Assembly: GCA_964501725.1 (NCBI GenBank)
Contig: CAZCTO010000010.1
Location: forward strand, 1 to 64,000
Source of the DNA: CAZCTO01 sp964501725
Lineage (GTDB): Bacteria; Bacillota; Clostridia; Saccharofermentanales; Saccharofermentanaceae
Length of the DNA: 64,000 nt
Direction of reading: 5' to 3'
The stretch's first letter is position 1; every line of letters begins with the position of its first letter. The notes under the pieces were generated by a model, which worked only from the letters and a program-made list of their open reading frames with translations, had not been told where the DNA came from and searched no databases. This document shows positions 7,580 through 16,526 of this stretch, piece by piece. The translations under genes were made by a program, and so were the position numbers.

Positions 7580-9553
7580 ATGCTTCCGAAACAGCCGTTT
7601 TACATCACGACGCCAATCTACTATCCATCCGGAAATCCACATATCGGGCACTGTTATACCACACTAGCGTGTGATGTCGTTGCCAGATACAAGCGGATGC
7701 GCGGGTTCGATGTGATGTTCCTGACCGGCACCGACGAGCATGGTCAGAAAAACGAAAAAGAGGCACTGGAGGCAGGCGTATCACCGAAAGAATATGTCGA
7801 CGTTTACGTCGAAAATTTCAAACGGCTGTGGTCGACAATCGGAATCACCTATGACCGGTTTATCCGGACAACGGACGATTGTCATGTACAGTCCGTCCAG
7901 CGAATATTCAAGGAGCTTTTCGATCGCGGATATATATACAAAGGCGAATATAAGGGTCAATACTGCACGCCCTGCGAGTCATTCTGGACGGAAAGCCAAC
8001 TGGTCAGCGGGAAGTGCCCGGACTGCGGTCGGGATGTTGCCGAAGCCAGTGAAGAGGCCTACTTTTTCAAGCTTTCTGAATTTTCCGAGCGCCTCGAAAA
8101 ACTTTTAACTGACGAAGAACGTGGATTTCTTGAACCCAGGAGCCGCGTTAACGAAATGATTAACAACTTTATTAAGCCAGGCCTTGAGGATCTTTGTGTC
8201 TCAAGAACCACCTTTTCGTGGGGCGTGCCGGTATCTTTTGACGATAAACATGTTGTATATGTCTGGATTGATGCGTTGTCTAATTATATAACCGCGCTTG
8301 GATATATGAACGACACGTATTCGGATTTTGATAAATACTGGCCGGCGGACATACATGTAATGGCAAAGGAAATTGTACGTTTCCATTCGATCATTTGGCC
8401 GGCAATGCTGATGGCGCTCGATCTGCCATTACCAAAGAAGATCTATGGACACGGTTGGATCACATTCAGCGGAGCGAAGATGGGAAAATCCACCGGAAAC
8501 GTTATTGACCCCTTCATACTGGCGGATCGATACGGTGTGGATGCATTAAGATATCATCTGCTGCGTGAGATGCCTTTTGGAGCGGATTGCCCGTATACGA
8601 ATGAAATGATGCTTGCCCGAATAAATAGTGACCTTGCCAATGATCTCGGAAATCTGGTTCAGCGAACCGTTGCTATGGCGATCAAATACTTTGATGGTCG
8701 ATTGCCGATCGAGCGAAGTTTTATGGATTGCGACAACGAGTTGACCGGGATGGCCACCTCCTTGCATGGGTTTGTGGAGGAAAATATCGAGAGTCTTCAT
8801 ATAGCTGCCGCGATTGCGGAAATATTTAAGGTCATTTCACGTGCAAACAAATACATCGACGAGAACGCGCCGTGGATTCTTGCAAAAGACGAGAGCCTTC
8901 GTCCAAGGCTTGCCACAGTCCTTTACAAACTTCTTGACACGATTCGAATTGTCAGCGTACTGCTGTCTCCCGTGATGCCGGACACGATGCCCGAAATATG
9001 GAGACAGATCGGAGTATTGCCGGACGACACTCTTTGGGAAAAGGCCGGACAGGCCGATGTTCTAAGGCCTGACGTCGAAGTTCAGAAGGGTGAAGTGCTT
9101 TTCCCGCGACTGGATATTGAAAAAGAACTCGCGGAACTGGCCTTGATTTTCGAGTCAAGCCGTAAGAAGGTGGTAGCGCCTTGTTCTTCGGAGCCGGTTG
9201 CGGAAGTTTCTGAAGTTGTGCCCTTCAAAGAAGAGATAAACTACGATGATTTTTCAAAGCTGGATATTCGCGTTGCGAAGGTTCTTTCGTGTGAAAAAGT
9301 TGCCAAATCCGACAAGTTGTTGCTGTTTGTTTTGGATGACGGAGCCGGAAAACGGCAGGTTCTTTCCGGTATTGCGGAGTATTATGCACCGGAAGATCTT
9401 GTGGGCAAATCGGTCGTATTCATTGCCAATCTGGCGCCGAAGAAGATCCGTGGAATAGAATCACATGGTATGATTTTGTCTGCAGTCACGCCGGAGGGAT
9501 ATCGTCTGATCGGTGTACAGGGTGAAGCCGGACCGGGCGCCGAGGTTTCCTGA
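7580..9553 (+). CDS. metG: methionyl-tRNA synthetase
   Basis: This cytoplasmic enzyme charges tRNA-Met with methionine using ATP. The 657-residue protein has the HIGH motif at residues 21-24 (NPHIGHCYT), a zinc knuckle (YCTPCESFW, then KCPDCG), the signature KMGKS at 300-304 (a KMSKS variant) and an anticodon-binding region. A C-terminal tRNA-binding OB domain (DFSKLDIRVAKVLSCEKV to the end) makes it the long dimeric form. The start ATG 7580 follows CGAGGGGGG. The stop overlaps the tatD start, so the two are co-transcribed. Confidence 0.97.
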   Translation: MLPKQPFYITTPIYYPSGNPHIGHCYTTLACDVVARYKRMRGFDVMFLTGTDEHGQKNEKEALEAGVSPKEYVDVYVENFKRLWSTIGITYDRFIRTTDDCHVQSVQRIFKELFDRGYIYKGEYKGQYCTPCESFWTESQLVSGKCPDCGRDVAEASEEAYFFKLSEFSERLEKLLTDEERGFLEPRSRVNEMINNFIKPGLEDLCVSRTTFSWGVPVSFDDKHVVYVWIDALSNYITALGYMNDTYSDFDKYWPADIHVMAKEIVRFHSIIWPAMLMALDLPLPKKIYGHGWITFSGAKMGKSTGNVIDPFILADRYGVDALRYHLLREMPFGADCPYTNEMMLARINSDLANDLGNLVQRTVAMAIKYFDGRLPIERSFMDCDNELTGMATSLHGFVEENIESLHIAAAIAEIFKVISRANKYIDENAPWILAKDESLRPRLATVLYKLLDTIRIVSVLLSPVMPDTMPEIWRQIGVLPDDTLWEKAGQADVLRPDVEVQKGEVLFPRLDIEKELAELALIFESSRKKVVAPCSSEPVAEVSEVVPFKEEINYDDFSKLDIRVAKVLSCEKVAKSDKLLLFVLDDGAGKRQVLSGIAEYYAPEDLVGKSVVFIANLAPKKIRGIESHGMILSAVTPEGYRLIGVQGEAGPGAEVS

Positions 9554-10353
9554 TGGAGCTTTTCGATACCCATGCGCATTTGAACGACGAGCGTTTTTCG
9601 GAGGATATCTCCGAAGTTCTGCAGCGGGCAAAGGCTGCGGGCGTAACCCGAATGCTTCTTGCCGGATCCAATATTGAAGACAGTGCAAAATCAATCGAAA
9701 TCATCGCCGAAAGGTCTTCGGAAGAAGTATCATTGTGGTGCTCAGTGGGCGTTCACCCTCACCATGCGGCGGATTATGATGACATTATGCACGAACAACT
9801 TACTGCGTGGCTTGAAAATCGCTCCGCTAACCGTGTCGTTGCGCTCGGAGAAATCGGACTGGATTATCATTATGATTTTTCGCCGCGCGAGGTTCAGAAG
9901 GAAGTTTTTATAAGGCAACTGAATCTTGCCTTCCAAATGGATATACCCATCATTTTGCATGAGCGGGAAGCTTCGGGGGACATGATGAATATCCTGAAAG
10001 ATTTTTTCATAAGCGGTAAACTTAGAAAAGTACCCGGTGTTTGCCATTGTTTTTCAGGCAGCCTGGAAACATCACAGCAACTGATTTCAATGGGTTTCTA
10101 TCTTGGATTTGACGGACCGATCACATTTAAAAATAACCGGAAATCCGCAGATATCATAGCTGAAAGTCCTTTGGAACGCTTGTTAATCGAAACTGACTGT
10201 CCCTACCTGACCCCCGAACCTCATCGCGGTAAAAGAAACGAACCTGCGCTGGTCCGGCATGTTCTCGATAAGATGGCGGCAATGAGGGAAATGTCTGCAG
10301 AGGATCTTGCGATCGCGACAACTATGAACGCAAGATTATTATTCGGCGTATAG
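9553..10353 (+). CDS. tatD: TatD family metal-dependent hydrolase
   Basis: A 266-residue TIM-barrel hydrolase of the TatD DNase family. Metal-binding features are visible in order: FDTHAHLND (HxH), GEIGLDYHYD (Glu), a His in ILHERE, CHCFSGS and ETDCPYLTPEPHRG (Asp). It begins within the metG stop codon, the common metG-tatD pairing in Firmicutes. Members are 3'-5' exonucleases or D-aminoacyl-tRNA-like hydrolases; the true substrate here is not known. Confidence 0.92.
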   Translation: MELFDTHAHLNDERFSEDISEVLQRAKAAGVTRMLLAGSNIEDSAKSIEIIAERSSEEVSLWCSVGVHPHHAADYDDIMHEQLTAWLENRSANRVVALGEIGLDYHYDFSPREVQKEVFIRQLNLAFQMDIPIILHEREASGDMMNILKDFFISGKLRKVPGVCHCFSGSLETSQQLISMGFYLGFDGPITFKNNRKSADIIAESPLERLLIETDCPYLTPEPHRGKRNEPALVRHVLDKMAAMREMSAEDLAIATTMNARLLFGV

Positions 10354-10430
10354 ATTTCCCTCGATTGAAAGACATACTCAACCTCATTCAAGGATTGATT
10401 TTGATCGGTGTCTTCCTTTAAAATCTATGA

Positions 10431-10459
10431 TTGACAAGGAGTTGTCAATCCAGTATACT
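10431..10459 (+). promoter_or_regulatory. promoter of the tRNA cluster, with palindromic -35
   Basis: TTGACA (10431-10436), a 17-bp spacer and TATACT (10454-10459) form a strong promoter 41 bp before the first tRNA. The -35 lies in the inverted repeat TTGACAAGGAGTTGTCAA (10431-10448), 7-bp arms around four bases. Confidence 0.8.
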
Positions 10460-10499
10460 TCCAATTGCGCTCCAAACGAGCGATCCAGTTGGTGAGTAC

Positions 10500-10575
10500 G
10501 GGAGCATAGCTCAGCTGGGAGAGCATCTGCCTTACAAGCAGAGGGTCACAGGTTCGAGCCCTGTTGTTCCCACCA
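10500..10575 (+). tRNA. tRNA-Val (anticodon TAC)
   Basis: A full cloverleaf: the acceptor GGGAGCA pairs with TGTTCCC, the anticodon loop is CTTACAA, the T loop is GGTTCGAGCC, and the gene encodes its own CCA end. Confidence 0.95.
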
Positions 10576-10579
10576 AAAT

Positions 10580-10656
10580 GGCGCAGTAGTTCAGTTGGTT
10601 AGAATGCCAGCCTGTCACGCTGGAGGTCGAGGGTTCGAGCCCCTTCTGCGTCGCCA
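10580..10656 (+). tRNA. tRNA-Asp (anticodon GTC)
   Basis: The acceptor GGCGCAG pairs with CTGCGTC, the anticodon stem is CCAGC/GCTGG with loop CTGTCAC, and discriminator G is followed by an encoded CCA. It lies four bases after tRNA-Val. Confidence 0.95.
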
Positions 10657-10661
10657 AAATT

Positions 10662-10683
10662 AACCGGTTCGAAAGAACCGGTT
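10662..10683 (+). other. hairpin between tRNA-Asp and tRNA-Phe
   Basis: AACCGGTTC, loop GAAA and GAACCGGTT form a perfect 9-bp stem with a stable tetraloop. No T-run follows, so it is more likely an RNA processing or spacer hairpin than a terminator. Confidence 0.6.
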
Positions 10684-10690
10684 AGTATTT

Positions 10691-10766
10691 GCCCAGATAG
10701 CTCAGTCGGTAGAGCAGTGGACTGAAAATCCTCGTGTCGTTGGTTCGATTCCGACTCTGGGCACCA
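10691..10766 (+). tRNA. tRNA-Phe (anticodon GAA)
   Basis: The acceptor GCCCAGA pairs with TCTGGGC, the anticodon loop is CTGAAAA, and discriminator A is followed by an encoded CCA. Confidence 0.95.
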
Positions 10767-10770
10767 GAAG

Positions 10771-10794
10771 ACCTGCTTGATAAGCAGGTTTTTT
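10771..10794 (+). terminator. terminator of the tRNA cluster
   Basis: ACCTGCTT and AAGCAGGT form an 8-bp stem around GAT, followed by a run of T, directly after tRNA-Phe. Confidence 0.9.
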
Positions 10795-10879
10795 GCATTC
10801 CGGAAGTTTTCCGGATAGTGATTGCAAAAATAAGATATAATAGCTCTGATATAAATTTTTCGGCGGAGGTGTCTTTCGG

Positions 10880-13651
10880 ATGGATCAAGCATACATGGTC
10901 AGTAAGGAGTCGGTCTTAAGCAGTTTAAAATCAGACTCCACGACAGGTCTCTCTCAAACCGAGGCGGAAAAGAGATTGATTCAATATGGACTCAATTCAT
11001 TGGGAGAAGAGGAGAAAGTTCCTCTGTGGAAACGCTTTCTGAGCCAGTTTGCGGATGCAATGGTTATCATTCTTGTCAGTGCGGCGGTTCTTTCGGCATT
11101 TATGGCCTTAAAAGAAGGCGGATTTGACGGATGGATTGACGTCATCGTCATTATGGCAATCGTTATTATCAATGCAATTCTCGGCGTATATCAAGAGGGT
11201 AAGGCGGATCAGGCAATCGCGGCGTTGAAGCGGATGAGCTCTCCGCAGACCAAGGTTTTAAGAGATCTCGAAAAGAAAATGATTCCGTCTGATCAGCTGG
11301 TTCCGGGGGATATCGTTTTTTTGGAAGCCGGCGACCTGATTGCAGCGGACATTCGGGTTCTTTGGCAGAACTCAATTAAAGTGGATGAGTCATCCCTTAC
11401 CGGTGAATCTGTTCCGGTCGAAAAGGATGCGGAAGCAGTCTTATCTCAGGATTCCGGTATCGGAGACAGAGCTAACATGTTTTATATGGGAACCGCTGTA
11501 ACATATGGACGTGCTTTAGGCGTAGTTACGGATACCGGTTCACGTTCTGAGCTCGGCAAAATTGCAACGCGTTTGAAGACGATAGACGATACGATTACTC
11601 CTCTTCAGAGAAGCTTAAACAGCCTCGGGAAAATACTGGGGACAATTTGCATCGCAGTATGCTTGATCGTGTTTGCCGTTGACGTTTTTATTCAGCACTC
11701 TCCTTGGGAAGAAAGTCTGATGATTGCGGTTAGTCTGGCTGTGGCCGCGATCCCCGAAGGATTGGCCGCCGTGGTCACAATTGTATTATCCATCGGAATG
11801 ACCAGAATGGCCGGTCGCAATGCAATTGTCCGCAAACTGCTGGCAGTTGAGACATTGGGTTGTGTCGATGTCATTTGTTCGGATAAGACAGGAACGTTGA
11901 CACAGAACGAAATGACAGTTACGAAGCTATATGACGGATACAGAGCCTTTGATGTTTCCGGAACCGGATATTCTCCCGAGGGCGTCATCACAACCGAAAC
12001 CGGAATTCAGGTATCTGCCGATAAGAAAATGCAGTTGCTGTTGCTTTCCTGTGTCCTTTGTAATGACGCTATAACCGCCGTTAAAGAGGACGGGCGCTAT
12101 TCCTGCATCGGTGACCCGACAGAAGGTTCATTGATCGCTCTTGCGGCTAAGGGTGGCTTTTTAAGAGAAGAAATTCACTCGAGATACCCTCGAATCACCG
12201 AGCTCCCCTTTGATTCAGACAGAAAAATGATGTCAACTTATCACGCAGGAATCATTCCTGAGCAGGTGATCTCGTTTACTAAGGGGGCACCGGATATACT
12301 TCTTTCACGATGTGTCTCGATTTATGACGGAGAAAACGCTGTTCCGATCACTCCCGCTCAGAAAGAAGATATTTTGAAGATCAACCATTCCATGGCATCG
12401 AACGCTCTGCGTGTTCTTGCATTTGCATACCGCGCGCATGGAGCTGCGGATGAAAACATTACCGCAGAGTTATTACATGAAGAAAAACTCGTATTTCTAG
12501 GCCTGGCAGGTATGATTGATCCCGCAAGACCCGAGGCGAAAGAGGCAATAAAAGTATGCAAAGAAGCCGGTATTCGTGCTGTAATGATCACCGGAGATTA
12601 TAAAGATACTGCTGTTGCCATTGCCAAAGATCTTGGAATGATAGACGACAATGCGTCAAGCATGTCCGGCGCAGATCTTGACAAGATTTCGGATGAGGAG
12701 CTTGAGAAGATTTGTGAAACAACCGGAGTGTATGCCAGAGTATCACCGGACCATAAAGTCCGGATTGTCTCTGCACTCAAGAAGAACGGACATATCGCGT
12801 CTATGACCGGAGATGGTGTTAATGATGCAATGGCGCTAAAAACCGCTGATATCGGTGTTGCAATGGGGATTACAGGAACGGAAGTTGCCAAGAACTCCTC
12901 TGACATGATTTTAACGGACGATAATTTTGCGACAATTGTTCACGCAATTGAGGAAGGAAGAATCATATACAGCAATATCCGCAAGTTTGTCGGGTTCCTG
13001 CTGTCTTGCAACGTCGGAGAAATTCTTGTTATTTTCATCATTTCATTGATCCCGGTTGCTCTTTTCAATGATACAGGCGCGATACTTACCACGATAACAC
13101 CCCTTACCGCAATCCAACTTCTATGGCTGAACCTGGTCACCGATAGTTTTCCCGCTCTTGCTCTCGGCCGAGAAAAGGGTGAACCGGATACCATGCAACA
13201 GCCCCCGAGGAGAAAGACGGAATCAATTATTAACGGAAAGATGCGTGTCAGCATTCTGGTACAAAGTTTGGCGATTTTTGCCGCGGTGTTTTCCTCGTTC
13301 CTCATTGGTCTTAACGTTCTGTTTGTAGATGAGCCAACAGGCGATTTAAGGCTTGCCGGAGCCAGAACAATGGCTTTTGCCACGCTAATCATGGCTGAGC
13401 TGTTTCGTGCTTACAGTTGCCGTTCAGAGCGCGTCAGTGTCTTTCGTCTGGGCCTGTTTACGAATAAAGCGATGAATCTGGCGGTAATCTTTTCCGGAAT
13501 AATGCTCTTTTCTGTTATTTATATCCCGAAGGTGAACGCAATATTTGATAACACAAGTCTTCCGCTAATTGCCTGGTTGCCCATGATAATACTGGCGCTG
13601 ATACCTTTTACGGCCAGCGAGCTTCTTAAGGTCATCCGGGTAAAGAAATAG
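10880..13651 (+). CDS. calcium-type P-type ATPase (P2A/PMCA-like)
   Basis: A 923-residue membrane pump that moves cations, most likely Ca2+, using ATP. An N-terminal cation-ATPase domain is followed by paired membrane helices, the actuator loop with LTGES, the phosphorylation site CSDKTGTLTQ (Asp335), the nucleotide domain and the hinge TGDGVNDAMALKTADIG. The fourth membrane helix has AAIPEGLAAVV and the sixth LLWLNLVTDSFPALALG, the pattern of Ca2+ pumps. The start ATG 10880 follows GGCGGAGG. It stands alone between the tRNA terminator and secG, with a TATAAT at 10836-10841 as its likely -10. Specificity for Ca2+ over other ions is inferred. Confidence 0.93.
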   Translation: MDQAYMVSKESVLSSLKSDSTTGLSQTEAEKRLIQYGLNSLGEEEKVPLWKRFLSQFADAMVIILVSAAVLSAFMALKEGGFDGWIDVIVIMAIVIINAILGVYQEGKADQAIAALKRMSSPQTKVLRDLEKKMIPSDQLVPGDIVFLEAGDLIAADIRVLWQNSIKVDESSLTGESVPVEKDAEAVLSQDSGIGDRANMFYMGTAVTYGRALGVVTDTGSRSELGKIATRLKTIDDTITPLQRSLNSLGKILGTICIAVCLIVFAVDVFIQHSPWEESLMIAVSLAVAAIPEGLAAVVTIVLSIGMTRMAGRNAIVRKLLAVETLGCVDVICSDKTGTLTQNEMTVTKLYDGYRAFDVSGTGYSPEGVITTETGIQVSADKKMQLLLLSCVLCNDAITAVKEDGRYSCIGDPTEGSLIALAAKGGFLREEIHSRYPRITELPFDSDRKMMSTYHAGIIPEQVISFTKGAPDILLSRCVSIYDGENAVPITPAQKEDILKINHSMASNALRVLAFAYRAHGAADENITAELLHEEKLVFLGLAGMIDPARPEAKEAIKVCKEAGIRAVMITGDYKDTAVAIAKDLGMIDDNASSMSGADLDKISDEELEKICETTGVYARVSPDHKVRIVSALKKNGHIASMTGDGVNDAMALKTADIGVAMGITGTEVAKNSSDMILTDDNFATIVHAIEEGRIIYSNIRKFVGFLLSCNVGEILVIFIISLIPVALFNDTGAILTTITPLTAIQLLWLNLVTDSFPALALGREKGEPDTMQQPPRRKTESIINGKMRVSILVQSLAIFAAVFSSFLIGLNVLFVDEPTGDLRLAGARTMAFATLIMAELFRAYSCRSERVSVFRLGLFTNKAMNLAVIFSGIMLFSVIYIPKVNAIFDNTSLPLIAWLPMIILALIPFTASELLKVIRVKK

Positions 13652-13746
13652 AGAAAGAACTGTAACTGTAACGGCGGCAATGTATCCCCAATCCGGTCAA
13701 CCGTCCGTAACACAGAGAAAAGTGCAGGATAATAAAAATAGGGTGC

Positions 13747-13775
13747 TTGCGTTCCGAAAAACCCTATGGTAAAAT
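13747..13775 (+). promoter_or_regulatory. promoter for secG
   Basis: TTGCGT (13747-13752), 17 bp and TAAAAT (13770-13775) lie 46 bp before secG. Confidence 0.55.
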
Positions 13776-13821
13776 TGAGCGGATTTACGGAAATTATTTG
13801 TATTTGCATCGGAGGCACATC

Positions 13822-14076
13822 ATGACAATGGGTACAGTCGCGATCATCATCGCTATCATCGATATACTGGTGTGTGTTGCACTGGTCGGCTTAGTGATAT
13901 TCCAGGAAGGAAATGACAAAGGCCTTGGAGTCATCGGCGGAGGTGCAGACACCTTTTTCAGCAAAGAAAAAGGAAGAACCTTTGAGAGCAAACTGAAGAA
14001 GATAACGGCCTTTCTTGCGATTGCTTTCGCTATTCTGACCATTATTCTGTATCTGATTCTTTCAAGAGGAGTTTGA
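13822..14076 (+). CDS. secG: preprotein translocase subunit SecG
   Basis: An 84-residue protein with two membrane helices (AIIIAIIDILVCVALVGLVI and a C-terminal FLAIAFAILTIILYLI segment). The loop between them has the conserved FQEGNDKGLGVIGGG and FFSKEKGRTFESKL. It assists the SecYEG channel. ATG 13822 is preceded by GGAGG at 13811-13815; the frame extends further upstream but without a ribosome site. rnr follows, the usual secG-rnr pairing, although a terminator lies between them. Confidence 0.93.
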   Translation: MTMGTVAIIIAIIDILVCVALVGLVIFQEGNDKGLGVIGGGADTFFSKEKGRTFESKLKKITAFLAIAFAILTIILYLILSRGV

Positions 14077-14108
14077 ACCTTTACATCCTGACCAAACATT
14101 ATTCATCG

Positions 14109-14135
14109 CGACCGGTTTATCCGGTCGTTTTTTTT
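14109..14135 (+). terminator. terminator between secG and rnr
   Basis: CGACCGG (14109-14115) and CCGGTCG (14121-14127) enclose TTTAT and are followed by eight T. A TATAAT at 14148-14153 just downstream could restart transcription for rnr. Confidence 0.88.
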
Positions 14136-14191
14136 GCCTTACAAATGTATAATTATAAAAAACGCTTAATTGCATATTAACAGGTGGATAT

Positions 14192-16174
14192 ATGAGCAAA
14201 AGGAATAAGAAGTCTCGCTTTGGAAAACTCCGAAACACCGTGAGAAAACCCGTCGCATCTCAAAATCGATTTCAAAAGGATTCGAGGACCGGACCGATAC
14301 GAGATATACCGGGCCCGGTGAATGAGTTGCCGCCCAGAGGACCGATGGCCGAGAAGAATCGGTGTGTCGGAATTCTTCGTGAAGGGGAACCGGATAATTA
14401 TGTAGATCCTGATCCGGGCTATTCGTTTAATCAGTACGGAAAAATCCGGATCAGGCCGAATCATATGAATGGTGCGCCTTTGGGAATGAAAGTTGTCTGT
14501 GAAATTTTGAATCCGTCGGATGCCGCTGCCAATTATGAGGGCAATATTATTGAGGTGCTAGGGGATCCGGGTATCAGTGATATCGCAATTCTTTCCATTC
14601 TTCGGCAATACGGGATTCCGGAAGCTTTCCCGGCGGCTGTTCTGGAACAGTCAGAGACGTTTCCGATTCATCCATCTCAAGAGGACATTGAAAAAGCGCT
14701 TTCTGACGGACGAAGAGATCTTCGTTCCATGCGAACGATAACTATCGACGGAGAGGATGCAAAAGACCTTGATGATGCGATTTCGATCGAGAAAATTCCC
14801 GGAAAAGGATTTAAATTGCTCGTGCATATTGCCGATGTGTCGCATTATGTCACAGATCTTTCTTTAATAGATCAAGAAGCTGAAAAAAGAGGCACGAGTG
14901 TATACTTGGTGGATCGTGTTGTACCGATGCTGCCGCCGCGCCTGTCAAACGGTCTGTGCAGTCTGAACCCTCAGGTACCACGCTTTACGCTTACAGCCTC
15001 AATGATGATCGATTATCATGGTGAAGTTCAGGAAGGCGAGATTTTTGAGAGCGTTATTCAGAGCAATGCGCGCACATCATATAAGGAAATATACGATTTT
15101 GTTTATCAGAATGAGTCAAATGAACGGTATGAAGAGTTCCGCGAAATGTTTTTCGCGATGAAAGAACTTAAAGACATTCTTTCCGAAAAGCGGGATCGGA
15201 GAGGATCACTTAATTTCAATTTTCCTGAAACACACGTTACACTGGATGATAAGGGAAAGCCTATCGAAATATATGAATATCCGATCAATGAGGCAAACGG
15301 TATCATCGAAGAGTTTATGATTGTCTGCAATGAATTTGTCGCGGAGCGCTTTGAAATGATGAAGTACCCTTTCATTTATCGGATTCACGAGGAGCCTGAC
15401 GACCTGAAAATTGCCGAATTCATACGCGTTGCCAGATCATTCGGAGCGAAATCTTCTTTGCGCGGGAAAGTGACACCCGAGTATCTTGCCGCTTTAATGA
15501 AGCAGATTGAAAAAGAAACATATGCCCCGGCACTCTCACAGCTCTTGCTTCGTTCCTTGGCAAAAGCCAGATATTCCCCTGATAATGCCGGCCATTTCGG
15601 CCTCAATTCAAACCATTACTGCCACTTTACATCTCCGATCAGAAGATACCCCGACCTTTATATTCATCGAATTATCAAAAGCTATCTTCATCACGAGCAA
15701 AAAAGAGCCTATTTTGCGGCAAAAACAACCGGCATTGCCGATCATAGTTCAGATATGGAAAGAAATTCCGTTGAAGCGGAAAGAGCAACGACCGATCAGA
15801 AGATAGCGGAGTACATGGCTTCGCACATCGGAGAGTCATTTGATGGCATGATTTCCGGAATGTTTCACGCCGGAATTTTCGTTCGCCTTGAGAACACGGT
15901 TGAGGGAATGGCTGCCTTTCAGTCGATGAATGATTTTTATGAATATGACGAAAGCAAACTGGAGGCCAGAGGTCACACGAGCGGTAAGGTATTTCGGATC
16001 GGTCAGCAAGTTCGTGTGAAAGTACTCGCAGCGGACCCTGTTCTTCGCAGAATTGATTTTGAGGTGGAGACTCCGGACGGTGAAAAGAGAATACGGCAAA
16101 GCATTAAAAAAGAGGGCCGGTTAAGGTCCTCTCGAAAACAAAGAAATGAAAAGGGACGTAAAAGAAAATCGTAG
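14192..16174 (+). CDS. rnr: ribonuclease R
   Basis: A 660-residue processive 3'-5' exoribonuclease for structured RNA. A basic N-terminal tail (about 50 residues) precedes a cold-shock-type domain. The RNB catalytic domain follows, with TIDGEDAKDLDDAIS (Mg-binding Asp residues), HIADVSHYV and an HFTSPIRRYPDL block. The S1 domain GMISGMFHAGIFVRLENTV and a lysine/arginine-rich tail close the protein. It is somewhat shorter than many RNase R proteins, mainly at the N-terminus. ATG 14192 has AGGTGG upstream. smpB, often next to rnr, is absent here. The last 70 bp also carry the terminator of the convergent gene. Confidence 0.95.
   Translation: MSKRNKKSRFGKLRNTVRKPVASQNRFQKDSRTGPIRDIPGPVNELPPRGPMAEKNRCVGILREGEPDNYVDPDPGYSFNQYGKIRIRPNHMNGAPLGMKVVCEILNPSDAAANYEGNIIEVLGDPGISDIAILSILRQYGIPEAFPAAVLEQSETFPIHPSQEDIEKALSDGRRDLRSMRTITIDGEDAKDLDDAISIEKIPGKGFKLLVHIADVSHYVTDLSLIDQEAEKRGTSVYLVDRVVPMLPPRLSNGLCSLNPQVPRFTLTASMMIDYHGEVQEGEIFESVIQSNARTSYKEIYDFVYQNESNERYEEFREMFFAMKELKDILSEKRDRRGSLNFNFPETHVTLDDKGKPIEIYEYPINEANGIIEEFMIVCNEFVAERFEMMKYPFIYRIHEEPDDLKIAEFIRVARSFGAKSSLRGKVTPEYLAALMKQIEKETYAPALSQLLLRSLAKARYSPDNAGHFGLNSNHYCHFTSPIRRYPDLYIHRIIKSYLHHEQKRAYFAAKTTGIADHSSDMERNSVEAERATTDQKIAEYMASHIGESFDGMISGMFHAGIFVRLENTVEGMAAFQSMNDFYEYDESKLEARGHTSGKVFRIGQQVRVKVLAADPVLRRIDFEVETPDGEKRIRQSIKKEGRLRSSRKQRNEKGRKRKS
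16105..16132 (-). terminator. terminator of the HPr-like gene inside the rnr 3' end
   Basis: Read on the minus strand, AGAGGACC, loop TTAACC and GGCCCTCT (one mismatch) are followed by TTTTTT. It lies within rnr coding sequence, 45 bp beyond the HPr-like stop. Confidence 0.7.
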
Positions 16175-16175
16175 T

Positions 16176-16409
16176 TTATTCTTCGACGCGATAGGGTTTG
16201 AGGGCCGCAACAAGATCATCACAAGAATCGCTGTGTATTTCAATGCTAATCGGACTTTGCAATTCAAGACTGAAAATTCCCATGATTGACTTTGCATCAA
16301 CGACATATCTTCCGGAAGAAAGATCTACGTCATAGGAAAATGAATTAACCGTATGAACAAAATCCTTCACATCAGTAATGGATTTGAAATGAACTGTAAA
16401 ACGAACCAT
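16176..16409 (-). CDS. HPr-like protein lacking the phosphocarrier histidine
   Basis: A 77-residue protein of the HPr family (PTS phosphocarrier fold). The conserved segment DAKSIMGIFSLEL is present, with Ser41 matching regulatory Ser46 of HPr. The N-terminal GLHARPA motif that carries His15 is replaced by SITDVKDFVHTV, so it cannot act as a normal PTS phosphocarrier. Crh in Bacillus is a known HPr paralogue that lost the His and kept the Ser. ATG 16409 is chosen because GGAGG lies upstream; the frame extends 28 codons further without support. The gene is convergent with rnr (1 bp apart) and divergent from mtaB. Confidence 0.82.
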   Translation of the reverse strand: MVRFTVHFKSITDVKDFVHTVNSFSYDVDLSSGRYVVDAKSIMGIFSLELQSPISIEIHSDSCDDLVAALKPYRVEE

Positions 16410-16465
16410 ATATAAATCCTCCCGAGTCGGATAACATAATCCAATTAAGTGCCCGTAGAATCTAC

Positions 16466-16493
16466 AGTGTAACACACGATTGAACCATGTCAA
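16466..16493 (-). promoter_or_regulatory. promoter of the HPr-like gene
   Basis: On the minus strand TTGACA (16493-16488), a 16-bp spacer and TACACT (16471-16466) lead towards the HPr-like gene. Confidence 0.65.
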
Positions 16494-16526
16494 TTATAAT
16501 AGTTTGCACATAAGGAGTAAAGAAAA

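Noticed and set aside
10599..10892. Minus-strand open frame across the tRNA cluster
   Set aside because: It is antisense to tRNA-Asp and tRNA-Phe; the peptide SNQRHEDFQSTALPTELSG is a well-known artefact of translating tRNA-Phe antisense.
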